From UBA1757 sp963617485 (GTDB lineage: Bacteria > Bacteroidota > Bacteroidia > Bacteroidales > UBA1402), in the NCBI GenBank assembly GCA_963617485.1, contig CAVEPA010000012.1, positions 1 through 59,569 of the forward strand: a DNA stretch of 59,569 nt, in the 5' to 3' direction. This document shows positions 24,721 to 32,732 of this stretch, piece after piece. The translations under genes and the position numbers were made by a program. Numbering within the stretch: the stretch's first letter is position 1; each line of letters begins with the position of its first letter. The notes beneath the pieces are model-generated. The model was not told where the DNA came from. It saw only the letters and a program-made list of their open reading frames with translations, and ran no database searches.

Positions 24721-25811
24721 TGGAAGAGCATATCGAAAACCAGCAGCAGTACAAGGGTTTGGCTGTGAACGAAGGGGTAGAGCGCCTGCCCATGGTGAAT
24801 CCTTATCGCAAGAAAGTGCAGCATCACACCCATACGGTGGATGAATACGTACAGGGCATCCTCTCTGGCGACAAAGTGTTGCTTAGTCAGGCAGTTACGA
24901 TGGTGGAAAGCACTTTGCCCCAACATCGTGAGGCCGCTGCGCAGATAGTGGAGCGTTGCCTGCCTTATGCGGGCCGTTCGCAGCGTTGGGGCATTACCGG
25001 TGTGCCGGGCGCGGGCAAAAGTACCAGCATCGAAGAACTGGGCATGAACCTGATACGCCAGGGTCGCAAGCTGGCAGTACTGGCTATCGACCCCAGCAGT
25101 GAGCGCAGCAAGGGCAGTATCTTGGGCGACAAGACCCGTATGGAGAAACTGGCGGTGCAGGACAATGCCTTTATTCGGCCTTCCCCCTCGGCAGGCTCTT
25201 TGGGCGGCGTCGCCCGCAAGACTCGCGAGTCTATCGTCCTGTGCGAAGCGGCCGGATTCGATACCATCTTTGTCGAAACGGTGGGGGTGGGACAATCGGA
25301 AACGGCGGTGCACTCTATGGTCGATTTTTTCCTGCTTATACAGATAGCAGGTGCCGGCGATGAGCTGCAAGGCATCAAACGTGGCATTATGGAAATGTCC
25401 GACGGCATTGCCATCAACAAGGCCGATGGCGATAATGTTAACCGTGCCAAGCTGGCGGCTGCCAATTTCCGCAATGCGATGATGCTTTTCCCCATGCCCG
25501 AATCGGGTGTGCGTCCCGAGGTCATCACTTATTCGGCCAAGTTGCGTCAGGGAATTGAGGATGTAATCAATATGGTGGAGCGACACATTGCCCTTTGCAA
25601 GGAGAATGGCGTTTTCGAGCAACGTCGTCGTCGTCAGGACAGTTACTGGATGCGCGAAACCATCGACGAGGCCCTGCGCAATCATTTCTATCAGAACGAG
25701 CATATCACCCAGCTGATGGAATCCAAGCAAGAACAAGTGCTCAACAGCGAAATCACGGCCTTTCGCGCCGCCCAAGATTTGCTGGATGTCTATTTTAAGG
25801 GTTTGCAGTAG
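24720..25811 (+). CDS. meaB: Methylmalonyl-CoA mutase-associated GTPase MeaB
   Basis: A 363-residue G3E GTPase. Walker A (GVPGAGKSTS) lies near 97-106, the switch segment DPSSERSKGSILGDKTRM near 124-141, the Walker B-like VETVGVGQSE near 184-193, and the base-specificity NKAD near 237. It protects and reloads the B12-dependent methylmalonyl-CoA mutase, whose genes are not in the window. This suggests succinate/propionate fermentation. It is convergent with ispH, with 17 nt between. Confidence 0.93.
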   Translation: MEEHIENQQQYKGLAVNEGVERLPMVNPYRKKVQHHTHTVDEYVQGILSGDKVLLSQAVTMVESTLPQHREAAAQIVERCLPYAGRSQRWGITGVPGAGKSTSIEELGMNLIRQGRKLAVLAIDPSSERSKGSILGDKTRMEKLAVQDNAFIRPSPSAGSLGGVARKTRESIVLCEAAGFDTIFVETVGVGQSETAVHSMVDFFLLIQIAGAGDELQGIKRGIMEMSDGIAINKADGDNVNRAKLAAANFRNAMMLFPMPESGVRPEVITYSAKLRQGIEDVINMVERHIALCKENGVFEQRRRRQDSYWMRETIDEALRNHFYQNEHITQLMESKQEQVLNSEITAFRAAQDLLDVYFKGLQ

Positions 25812-25828
25812 CGGTAGCGAGCGTCTAC

Positions 25829-26695
25829 TCAGTGCGTGGCCATAATGGCGATACGGTCGCGCACTTCTTCCATAAGCCAGGCCGGTGTTGAAGTGGCACC
25901 GCAAATGCCGACATTTTCTTTTCCTTCGAACCACTGGGACTGCAAGTCTTGCGGCCCCGACACGAAATGCGAGCAGCTGTTCATCTCGCAGCAGGCCTTA
26001 TACAGGGCTTTGCCGTTGGAACTTTTGGCATCGCTCACAAAAATGATGCAGTCGTGTTTGGCGGCGAATTCCTTGATTTTGGGCAGACGATTGCCGAATT
26101 GACGGCAGATAGTATTGTGGTATTCAAATAGTTCCGGCTTTTCGATGCGGGCCTTTATCATCTCTGCCAACTCCATATAGGCACTTTCCGATTTGGTGGT
26201 CTGCGAGAACATCACGATAGGGCGAGCGAAGTCGAGTTGGTCCAGGTCTTCCTTCTTTTCTATAACGATGGCCGTATTGTCGGTTTGGCCCACCAGTCCG
26301 TTCACTTCGGCGTGCCCGGCCTTGCCGAAAATGAGCAATTGCGTTTGGCTGCCTTTGTGTTCCTGATAGATGCGCTTGATGCGTTTCTGCAGGCTCAGCA
26401 CCACGGGGCAGGTGGCATCGACAACATCGATGCCGTTTTCGCGGGCCAATTGGTAGGTGGATGGCGGTTCGCCGTGTGCACGGAACAGCACCTGGCAGTG
26501 GTGAAGCCCGGCCATTTCTTCGTGCGTGAGCGTTTGCAGTCCCTTCTGGCGCAAGCGTTCCACCTCTATGCTGTTGTGGACAATGTCGCCCAAACAATAC
26601 AAGCTATTACTCTGTTGCAATTGGTCTTCGGCCTTGCGTATGGCATTCACAACACCGAAACAGAAACCCGAAAACTGGTCTATCTCGATGTTCAT
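25829..26695 (-). CDS. ispH: 4-hydroxy-3-methylbut-2-enyl diphosphate reductase
   Basis: A 288-residue iron-sulfur enzyme, the last step of the MEP isoprenoid pathway. The three cluster cysteines are in GFCFGVVNAI near 12, DATCPVV near 95, and GICGATSTPAW near 265. HGEPP near 74 and SDAKSSNGK near 221 bind substrate. It overlaps cmk by 4 nt, completing the porQ-cmk-ispH operon. The product feeds the isoprenoid enzymes UppS and the trans-prenyl synthase found elsewhere in the window. Confidence 0.95.
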   Translation of the reverse strand: MNIEIDQFSGFCFGVVNAIRKAEDQLQQSNSLYCLGDIVHNSIEVERLRQKGLQTLTHEEMAGLHHCQVLFRAHGEPPSTYQLARENGIDVVDATCPVVLSLQKRIKRIYQEHKGSQTQLLIFGKAGHAEVNGLVGQTDNTAIVIEKKEDLDQLDFARPIVMFSQTTKSESAYMELAEMIKARIEKPELFEYHNTICRQFGNRLPKIKEFAAKHDCIIFVSDAKSSNGKALYKACCEMNSCSHFVSGPQDLQSQWFEGKENVGICGATSTPAWLMEEVRDRIAIMATH

Positions 26696-27381
26696 CTTTT
26701 ATTCAATTGACGGTATTTGTCCATAAGCCAGGCGTTCTGCTCCTCGATACTCATGTGACCGTTGTCAAGCACCAGGGCGTCAGCAGCTTGCCGTAGTGGC
26801 CCAATGGTCCGGTTGATGTCCATTTGGTCGCGCATTTCGATGTTGTGCCGAATCTCTTCCAAGCTGGCGGGCTGCCCCTTGGCCAACATCTCGTCGTAAC
26901 GCCGGCGTGCACGCACGCCGGCATCTGCCGTGACGAAAATTTTCAGGTCGGCATCGGGAAAAACCACCGTGCCGATATCGCGCCCGTCCATCACCACATT
27001 TCTCGAGTGGGCAATTTGCCGTTGCAGCCCTATCATCTTTTCGCGTACCTCCGGCACCTGGGCCACGATGCTCACCGCGTTCGACACTTCGAGTCCGCGT
27101 ATTTCCTTTTCGACATTCTCGCCGTTCAGGAAAACATCGGCTTTGCCTTGGGCGTCGGGCTGTCCGAAACTGACATTCAGACCATCCAGCTGGGCAATCA
27201 AGTCGATGGGCTGTAACCGCCCGTCCTTAAAACAGCCGTGTCTTAGAGCGTAAAGCGCTACGGCACGATACATGGCTCCCGTATCAATATAGGTGAAACC
27301 CAATTGTCTGGCCAAGGCCTTGGCCATGGTGCTTTTTCCGCACGAAGAATAGCCGTCTATGGCGATAATGGTCGATTTCAT
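26692..27381 (-). CDS. cmk: (d)CMP kinase
   Basis: A 229-residue kinase converting CMP and dCMP to the diphosphates. The P-loop IDGYSSCGKSTMAKALA lies near 8-24, IDTGAMYRA near 32, and DGRDIGTVVFPDADLK near 130-145. The region coding for AGVRARR (about 154-160) contains a perfect 10-bp hairpin (26901-26922). It overlaps porQ and ispH by 4 nt each. Confidence 0.94.
   Translation of the reverse strand: MKSTIIAIDGYSSCGKSTMAKALARQLGFTYIDTGAMYRAVALYALRHGCFKDGRLQPIDLIAQLDGLNVSFGQPDAQGKADVFLNGENVEKEIRGLEVSNAVSIVAQVPEVREKMIGLQRQIAHSRNVVMDGRDIGTVVFPDADLKIFVTADAGVRARRRYDEMLAKGQPASLEEIRHNIEMRDQMDINRTIGPLRQAADALVLDNGHMSIEEQNAWLMDKYRQLNKR
26901..26922. repeat. Perfect inverted repeat in cmk, 10-bp arms
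   Basis: GCCGGCGTGC, loop AC, then the exact reverse complement. It lies in the Arg-rich lid region of the kinase; the frame and the apparent protein length are kept. Confidence 0.88.
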
Positions 27382-28349
27382 AGTAGAGATGTTTTTCCGA
27401 GTTGGGTTGATATGCTGAAACTCAACGAGTTGCCATTGAGGTGATATTTAGCGTAGGCGGCCCCGATGCGCACTTGTTTCCATTTGAAACTGCAACCGGC
27501 ACTCATACCGCTCAAGACGTTGCGCTGCTCAATGCTCAAATCGACGCGGCGACGGATATTGTAGCCGAAATTGACATGGAAGGCATCGCTGGGCATAAAC
27601 TCCACGCCGACAATGAAGTGACGTAGCAGGTTCTCGTGCCATTTGACATCCGGAATATCCCACTCCCACAGGCGTTCGGCGCAAAGCGAGAATCGGAAAG
27701 GCGCATGCTCGAGCTTTTTACTTATTCCTATTTGGATATCCCAGGGCAGGCTTTCGTATTGCTCGTCGTAGGCGATGAATTGTCGTCCCAGATTTTTTAG
27801 GGCTATGCCCGCGTAGAACAGCTTCTCTTCGTTAAAGTAGTAGAGGCCCAAATCTATTCCCAGCCCAAGCGAAGTGTACTCGTCCAAAACGGAGTAGAGG
27901 ATATTCGCATTGATGCCACCCCGCAGCCCTTCGGCCATCAAGAAAGCGTATCCGCCCGTCAGCGTCATGTCTCGGGCGGGCAGGCTGCCGAGCACGTTGC
28001 CGTACTCGTCTGTGGCACTTATTTGGCCGTAATCGAGATAGCGGACAGCTGTCATCCAAGAACTTCGACTGTTGATTCTGCGGCTATAGAACGCGCTGCC
28101 GAAATGAATATCGGATACATAATTCATGTAATTGAGTGCCAGGTTGTTATGGCTCTCTTCCGATAATAGGGCAGGGTTATGCAGACTAAGGGCGGGGTCT
28201 TGCTCGGGGTTGGCTATCTGGTTGCCTCCAAGACCGGCGGCCAGCGAGGATGCCGGCAGCGTCAGAAACTCGTAGACAAAGGAGTGGCTCTGGGCCAGAC
28301 CTGCCATTGTATAAATCAGGAATATGCAAGCAATAACCTTGGGCTTCAT
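27378..28349 (-). CDS. porQ: Type IX secretion system protein PorQ
   Basis: A 323-residue outer-membrane beta-barrel protein with a signal peptide (ending MAGLAQS). The opening FLTLPASSLAAGLGGNQIA and the alternating strands that follow match PorQ, which belongs to the attachment complex that anchors type IX cargo to surface lipid. It is the first gene of porQ-cmk-ispH, an order kept in many Bacteroidales including Porphyromonas. Together with porE (39672) and two cargo-like proteins, it implies a working type IX system; the core genes are elsewhere. Confidence 0.88.
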   Translation of the reverse strand: MKPKVIACIFLIYTMAGLAQSHSFVYEFLTLPASSLAAGLGGNQIANPEQDPALSLHNPALLSEESHNNLALNYMNYVSDIHFGSAFYSRRINSRSSWMTAVRYLDYGQISATDEYGNVLGSLPARDMTLTGGYAFLMAEGLRGGINANILYSVLDEYTSLGLGIDLGLYYFNEEKLFYAGIALKNLGRQFIAYDEQYESLPWDIQIGISKKLEHAPFRFSLCAERLWEWDIPDVKWHENLLRHFIVGVEFMPSDAFHVNFGYNIRRRVDLSIEQRNVLSGMSAGCSFKWKQVRIGAAYAKYHLNGNSLSFSISTQLGKTSLL

Positions 28350-28377
28350 TAGCGTTGAGCTCTGTCGTTTGGACGCA

Positions 28378-28385
28378 CAAAGATA
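28378..28385 (-). promoter_or_regulatory. -7 box of the porQ operon
   Basis: TATCTTTG on the minus strand, about 30 nt before the porQ start. No clear -33 TTTG at the standard spacing. Confidence 0.5.
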
Positions 28386-28456
28386 GGCCTTTTGTCAAAA
28401 AAACTCCTTGCACCCGATTTTTTTGTGAAGAAAGATTTTTTATTCGTAAAAAAATG

Positions 28457-28464
28457 TATCTTTG
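28457..28464 (+). promoter_or_regulatory. -7 box of tonB
   Basis: TATCTTTG on the plus strand, 35 nt before the tonB start, in a very A/T-rich stretch. No clear -33 TTTG at standard spacing. The 150-bp gap 28350-28499 is the shared porQ/tonB control region. Confidence 0.5.
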
Positions 28465-28499
28465 CGCTTTGTAGAATTTTCGAAAAGCAACATAACATT

Positions 28500-29183
28500 A
28501 TGGAAGAGAAAAAAGCCGGAAAGGTCAATCTCGAGAAAAATCGCTTGACCTACTTCTTGATGGGTCTTACTGCGGCTCTCGGTCTCGTCTTCATCGGGTT
28601 CGAATGGTCGAATACCGATGTAGCAGTTGCCGAAGTTGAAGAGTCGCAGGGTGTTGTGGAAGAGGAAGTTATGGTAGAAATTACCAGACAGTACATTCCG
28701 CCACCACCACCTCCACCACAAACAGTACAGTCAGACTTGATTCAAATTGTAGAAGACAACACTTTGGACGAGGATGTCGAATTCGAATCTATGGAAGACA
28801 ACCCAACGGAAGCCATCATCCAATATTATGAGGGCGAGTTTTCGGAAGACTATGACCCCGAAGGTGAAGTTTTCGTTGTGGTAGAGGAAATGCCCTCTTT
28901 CCCCGGTGGTGAAACTGCTTTGCAGAACTTTATCAAGAAGAATCTGAAATATCCGCAGATAGCCTTGGAGAACGGTATCTCCGGCCGTGTCATCTGTACC
29001 TTCGTGGTAGACGGCAAGGGTAACATTACGGGTGCTGAAGTACTCCGTTCCGTAGACCCCAACCTCGACAAGGAGGCCTTGCGTGTCATCAACATGATGC
29101 CCGGATGGAAGCCCGGCAAGCAGCAAGGTAAGGCCGTGCGTGTACGTTACACCCTGCCTATCGTATTCCGTCTGCAGAACTAA
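28500..29183 (+). CDS. TonB family energy transducer
   Basis: A 227-residue protein with one N-terminal membrane anchor (LTYFLMGLTAALGLVFIGFEW near 14-34) after the positively charged start MEEKKAGKVNLEKNR. A periplasmic linker with a Pro run (PPPPPPP near 63-69) and many acidic residues follows. The C-terminal TonB domain (MPSFPGGETALQNFIKKNL; then GRVICTFVVDGKGNI and ALRVINMMPGW) contacts TonB-dependent receptors. The frame is open further upstream, but the promoter at 28457 and the family start support 28500. Its motor, ExbB/ExbD, is encoded 3 kb downstream. Confidence 0.92.
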   Translation: MEEKKAGKVNLEKNRLTYFLMGLTAALGLVFIGFEWSNTDVAVAEVEESQGVVEEEVMVEITRQYIPPPPPPPQTVQSDLIQIVEDNTLDEDVEFESMEDNPTEAIIQYYEGEFSEDYDPEGEVFVVVEEMPSFPGGETALQNFIKKNLKYPQIALENGISGRVICTFVVDGKGNITGAEVLRSVDPNLDKEALRVINMMPGWKPGKQQGKAVRVRYTLPIVFRLQN

Positions 29184-29199
29184 GCTACTTCGAACTTTC

Positions 29200-29239
29200 A
29201 ATGGCACACATGATACCTTTGCGTATTTTGTGTGCCATT
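29200..29239 (+). terminator. Hairpin terminator after tonB with a -7 box in its loop
   Basis: Perfect 11-bp arms (AATGGCACACA and its reverse complement) enclose an 18-nt loop, followed by a short T run. The loop holds TACCTTTG (29214-29221), a perfect -7 box that would drive the next gene at 29256. It may both end tonB transcription and start the prenyl-synthase transcript. Confidence 0.65.
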
Positions 29240-29255
29240 TTTATCTATTAACTGT

Positions 29256-30230
29256 ATGAAGTCGACCGACGAACTTATTGAGATTATCCGGAAAGCCCTC
29301 AGTGCCTACCACTTCAAGGAGCAGCCTGCTGGCCTGTACGAACCTCTTGCCTATGCCATGAGTCTTGGTGGCAAGCGTGTGCGTCCGCTTTTGTGCCTGC
29401 TGGCCTACAATCTCTATAAAGAGGATGTTGAAACAGCCCTTATGCCTGCGCTGGGAGTGGAGTTCTTCCACAATTTCACCTTGTTGCACGACGATGTGAT
29501 GGACCGTTCCTTTATACGTCGTGGCCAGCCTTGTGTGCATGTCAAATGGGACGAAAACACCGCCATTCTTTCTGGCGATGCCTTGCAAGTGGTTGCCTAT
29601 CAGCTAGTTGCCCAAGCTCCCGCCGCTTGTCTTAAAGCATGTCTCGATTTGTTCAGCCAAACGGCTTTGGAAGTTTGCGAAGGTCAGTCGTACGATATGC
29701 TCTTCGAGAGCAGACAGGATGTCGCCGAGGATGAATACCTGGAGATGATTCGTCTGAAAACGGCCGTATTGCTGGCCGGCAGCCTGAAGATGGGTGCCAT
29801 TGTGGCCGGTGCGCCCGCCAGCGATGCCCAGCATCTTTACGATTTCGGCATCCATATTGGTATCGCTTTCCAAATCAAGGACGACTTGCTCGATGTTTGG
29901 GGTAACCCTGCTATTTTTGGCAAGGCTATCGGAGGCGATATCATGTGCAACAAGAAAACCTTCCTGCTGATTCATGCGCTGAAGCATGCCAATGAGGACC
30001 AACGCCGCGAGTTGCTGCGCTATATGTCTTCCGATGATATCGACCGTAGCGAAAAAGTTCAAGCCGTTACCGAACTTTACGAAGCAGTGGGTGTCAGAAA
30101 GGTATGCGAAGACTTGATGCAAGATCACGAGAATATGGCTATGGCTGCTCTTGATGCGCTGGCCGTAGATCGCGAAAGAACGAAATACCTGAGGCAACTC
30201 GCTGAAAGTATGATGAAACGCCAAATGTAA
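29256..30230 (+). CDS. Polyprenyl (farnesyl/geranylgeranyl) diphosphate synthase
   Basis: A 324-residue all-trans prenyl synthase. The first Asp-rich motif DDVMDRSFIRRGQP lies near 79-92, the second DDLLDVWGN near 209-217, and GGKRVRPLLC near 39-48 binds the substrate. It condenses IPP units onto an allylic diphosphate. The chain length is set by residues before the first motif (FFHNFTLLHDD), which I cannot read with certainty; C15 to longer quinone chains are possible. Start set at the ATG at 29256, after the terminator/promoter hairpin. Confidence 0.92.
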   Translation: MKSTDELIEIIRKALSAYHFKEQPAGLYEPLAYAMSLGGKRVRPLLCLLAYNLYKEDVETALMPALGVEFFHNFTLLHDDVMDRSFIRRGQPCVHVKWDENTAILSGDALQVVAYQLVAQAPAACLKACLDLFSQTALEVCEGQSYDMLFESRQDVAEDEYLEMIRLKTAVLLAGSLKMGAIVAGAPASDAQHLYDFGIHIGIAFQIKDDLLDVWGNPAIFGKAIGGDIMCNKKTFLLIHALKHANEDQRRELLRYMSSDDIDRSEKVQAVTELYEAVGVRKVCEDLMQDHENMAMAALDALAVDRERTKYLRQLAESMMKRQM

Positions 30231-30236
30231 GCTGCT

Positions 30237-30941
30237 ATGCCCTACCGTCGATTGCCAAATACTGATAAGGCCCGTATGCTTTCCTTGTCGAAGGCAGTAG
30301 ATCAAGGTAATGCCTTGGGCTATTTTGATATGCCTTATCCTTATTCACTTCATGCGCAGGCTGCGGTATTGTTGCAGCAGATGGAGCAGGCAAGTGCGGA
30401 ATATCAGGTGGCTTACGAACAGCAGGTGTCTTTTGCCAAGGACTACCAGAAAAAGATGCGTATGGCCAAACTCTATGTGTCGCATTTTATTCAGGTGCTG
30501 CTCTTGTCGATGATACGTGGCGAGATTAAGGAGGATGTGCGTGAGTTCTACCACTTGCCCGAAAATGGATATGCTGTTCCAGAGATAACGACCGAAGCCG
30601 CTTTGATAGAGTGGGGTGAGCATATTATAGAAGGTGAAAAGAAGCGATGTGAAAAAGGCGCTTCTCCTATATATAATCCGTCCATAGCCAAGGTGCAGGT
30701 GTATTACGACATCTTTGTCGAGGCCCGATATTCGAAGAATATTTTGCAGGCCAATACGAAACGCGCCATGCAACGTTTGGACGAGTTGCACGAGAGCGTT
30801 GATGCACTGGTTCTAGAAATATGGAATGCGGTGGAAGACCATTACAAAGACTTGCCTCTGGCAGAACGCATGGAGGCCTGCCAGCGTTTCGGCATCAATT
30901 ATTACTATCGCAAAGGCGAAAAAAAGACCGATGATGATTGA
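30237..30941 (+). CDS. Conserved hypothetical protein, helical
   Basis: A 234-residue protein that opens MPYRRLPNTDKARMLSL. I recall this pattern from proteins just upstream of tatD in other Bacteroidales, but no function is known to me. The body is almost all helical with no signal peptide, membrane segment or Cys pair. HAQAAVLLQQMEQASAEYQVAYEQ and the C-terminal MQRLDELHESVDALVLEIWN look like coiled or bundled helices. It lies 6 nt after the prenyl synthase and overlaps tatD by 11 nt, so it is co-translated with it. Confidence 0.8.
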   Translation: MPYRRLPNTDKARMLSLSKAVDQGNALGYFDMPYPYSLHAQAAVLLQQMEQASAEYQVAYEQQVSFAKDYQKKMRMAKLYVSHFIQVLLLSMIRGEIKEDVREFYHLPENGYAVPEITTEAALIEWGEHIIEGEKKRCEKGASPIYNPSIAKVQVYYDIFVEARYSKNILQANTKRAMQRLDELHESVDALVLEIWNAVEDHYKDLPLAERMEACQRFGINYYYRKGEKKTDDD

Positions 30942-31704
30942 TACGCACGCGCATTTGTACTTACCTGAGTTTCAGGATGATATAGACGAGGTGGTGGCCC
31001 GCGCCAGAGGCGCGGGCCTACTTCGTTGCTGGCTGCCGGCCATTGACGCTTCCAGTCTGCCCGCCATGCGGGACTTGGACCGTCGCTATCCCGGCTATTT
31101 CCGGCTCTTTGCCGGTCTGCATCCCACCGAAATCCAGGACGATTTCCGGCAGCAACTTGAAACCATCCATCAGGCATTGACAGGCGGCGCTTATACGGGC
31201 ATCGGCGAAATTGGCATGGACCTTTATTGGGACAAATCGCGCCAGGCGCTGCAGGAGGAAGTATTGCGCATCCAGCTCGATTGGGCCGTCGAAATGGACT
31301 TGCCCGTGTTGCTCCATGTGCGCGATGCCTTCGACCAGACGCTGGACCTGGTCCGTCCCTACTATGGACGAGGCCTTCGGGGGGTGTTCCATTGTTTTTC
31401 GGGCAGTCTCGAGCAGGCCCGCGAATTGGTCGGTCAAGGCTTTTGTTTGGGTGTCGGCGGCAGTATCACTTATAAGAACTCGCCCTTGCGCGGCTTCTTG
31501 GCCCAGCTTCCGCTGGAGCATATCGTGCTGGAAACCGACTCGCCCTATTTGGCTCCGGTACCCTATCGAGGCAAGCGTAATGAGTCGTCGTATGTGATTC
31601 GAGTAGTGGATACTTTAGCAGATATTTACAAATGTGAGGCCGATTTTATCGCCAAACAGACAACAGAAAACGCAATTTGTCTTGAAAATCGGAAAAAACC
31701 TTAA
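30931..31704 (+). CDS. TatD family metal-dependent hydrolase
   Basis: A 257-residue TIM-barrel DNase-like hydrolase. Metal ligands show as DTHAHLYLPEF near 4, GIGEIGMDLYW near 90-100 (Glu), LLHVRDA near 126 (His), FHCFSG near 151 and LETDSPYLAPVPYRGKRN near 201-218. TatD enzymes trim DNA or act on modified ends. Two adjacent ATG codons (30931 and 30934) are possible starts. A perfect 10-bp hairpin (30996-31018) encodes part of ARARGAG around residues 22-29. Confidence 0.92.
   Translation: MMIDTHAHLYLPEFQDDIDEVVARARGAGLLRCWLPAIDASSLPAMRDLDRRYPGYFRLFAGLHPTEIQDDFRQQLETIHQALTGGAYTGIGEIGMDLYWDKSRQALQEEVLRIQLDWAVEMDLPVLLHVRDAFDQTLDLVRPYYGRGLRGVFHCFSGSLEQARELVGQGFCLGVGGSITYKNSPLRGFLAQLPLEHIVLETDSPYLAPVPYRGKRNESSYVIRVVDTLADIYKCEADFIAKQTTENAICLENRKKP
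30996..31018. repeat. Perfect inverted repeat in tatD, 10-bp arms
   Basis: GGCCCGCGCC, loop AGA, then the exact reverse complement. It codes for ARARGAG in the first helix after the metal-binding strand. The frame is intact. Confidence 0.88.
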
Positions 31705-31712
31705 TAAATGGC

Positions 31713-31742
31713 TTTGCGAGTCGCAAATTTTTCATAACTTGC
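31713..31742 (+). promoter_or_regulatory. tRNA-Ser promoter with overlapping palindrome
   Basis: TTTG (31713-31716), 18 nt, TAACTTGC (near match to TAnnTTTG), ending about 12 nt before the tRNA. The -33 element is part of a perfect 15-bp palindrome, TTTGCGA-G-TCGCAAA (31713-31727). Confidence 0.5.
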
Positions 31743-31754
31743 GCGGAATTTTAA

Positions 31755-31844
31755 GGAGAGATGCTCGAGTGGCTGAAGAGGCACGCCTGGAAAGCGTGTA
31801 AACGGTGTGGAATCGTTTCGCGGGTTCGAATCCCGCTTTCTCCG
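31755..31844 (+). tRNA. tRNA-Ser (anticodon GGA)
   Basis: A 90-nt class II tRNA with a long variable arm. The acceptor arm GGAGAGA pairs with TTTCTCC, the anticodon stem CACGC/GCGTG frames loop CTGGAAA (anticodon GGA, reads UCC and UCU), and the T loop is GGGTTCGAATCCC. The 3' CCA is not encoded. It lies between tatD and exbB. Confidence 0.95.
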
Positions 31845-31899
31845 CTAAGACAACCTTGAATGGAATTTTTTATTTTAATCATTTAAACAATAATCAAAA

Positions 31900-32718
31900 A
31901 TGAAGAAGTTTATTGCTCTGTTTTCACTGTTGAGCATCCTGACTTTCGGAATGTATGCTCAAGAAACTGCCACTGCAGCAGAAGAACAAACAACCGACAC
32001 CTTGGTTACCGATTCTGTTGCCGCTCCTGCAGCAGATGTAGTTGAAGCCGCTGCCGAGGACACTCCTCTGGGCGGTATCTACAAGGCCTTGAAAATCAAG
32101 TTTATCGAAGGTGATGCCGGCTTCATGAGTACTATCGCTTTGGCCCTTGTGCTTGGTCTGGCTTTCTGTATTGAACGTATCCTTTACCTGAGCCTCAGCT
32201 CGGTAGATACCAAGGCACTGTTGGAGAAGGTTGAAAAAGCCCTTCTGGAAGACAAGGACGTGAACAAGGCTATGGATATCTGCAAGAACACCCGCGGTCC
32301 TGTCGCTTCTATTTTCTATCAGGGTATCAGCCGTATCGACCAAGGTGTTGATGTAGCCGAAAAGTCCATCATCTCTTACGGTGGTGTACAGACCGGTTTG
32401 ATGGAGAGAAACTTCCCCTGGATTTCACTGTTTATCTCGCTGGCTCCTTCTCTCGGTTTCTTGGGTACTGTAATCGGTATGATCCAGGCCTTCGATAAGA
32501 TTCAGCAAGTTGGTGATATCAGCCCTACGGTTGTTGCCGGCGGTATGAAGGTTGCCTTGATCACCACCGTGTTCGGTCTGATTGTAGCCATGGTTCTGCA
32601 AGTGTTCTTCAACTACATCTTGTCTAAGGTTGACGCCATCACCGGCGAAATGGAAGACGCTTCTATCTCTTTGCTTGATATTTTCGCTAAAATGGATATT
32701 GCCCAGGAAGGCAAGTAA
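31900..32718 (+). CDS. MotA/TolQ/ExbB proton channel family protein
   Basis: A 272-residue inner-membrane channel subunit. After a signal-like hydrophobic start (ending GMYAQ) comes an acidic Ala/Thr/Glu-rich linker to about residue 58. The three membrane helices are near 78-98, 170-195 (SLFISLAPSLGFLGTVIGMI) and 208-240 (PTVVAGGMKVALITTVFGLIVAMV), the last two being the family signature. With ExbD it forms the proton-driven motor for TonB. The N-terminal extension is usual in Bacteroidetes ExbB. It is the first of four co-directional genes. Confidence 0.92.
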   Translation: MKKFIALFSLLSILTFGMYAQETATAAEEQTTDTLVTDSVAAPAADVVEAAAEDTPLGGIYKALKIKFIEGDAGFMSTIALALVLGLAFCIERILYLSLSSVDTKALLEKVEKALLEDKDVNKAMDICKNTRGPVASIFYQGISRIDQGVDVAEKSIISYGGVQTGLMERNFPWISLFISLAPSLGFLGTVIGMIQAFDKIQQVGDISPTVVAGGMKVALITTVFGLIVAMVLQVFFNYILSKVDAITGEMEDASISLLDIFAKMDIAQEGK

Positions 32719-32732
32719 TTAAAAATACAACT

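Noticed and set aside
25220..25245. AGACTCGCGAGTCT, a 14-bp palindrome with no loop in meaB
   Set aside because: Palindromes with 7-bp arms are expected a few times in a window this long.
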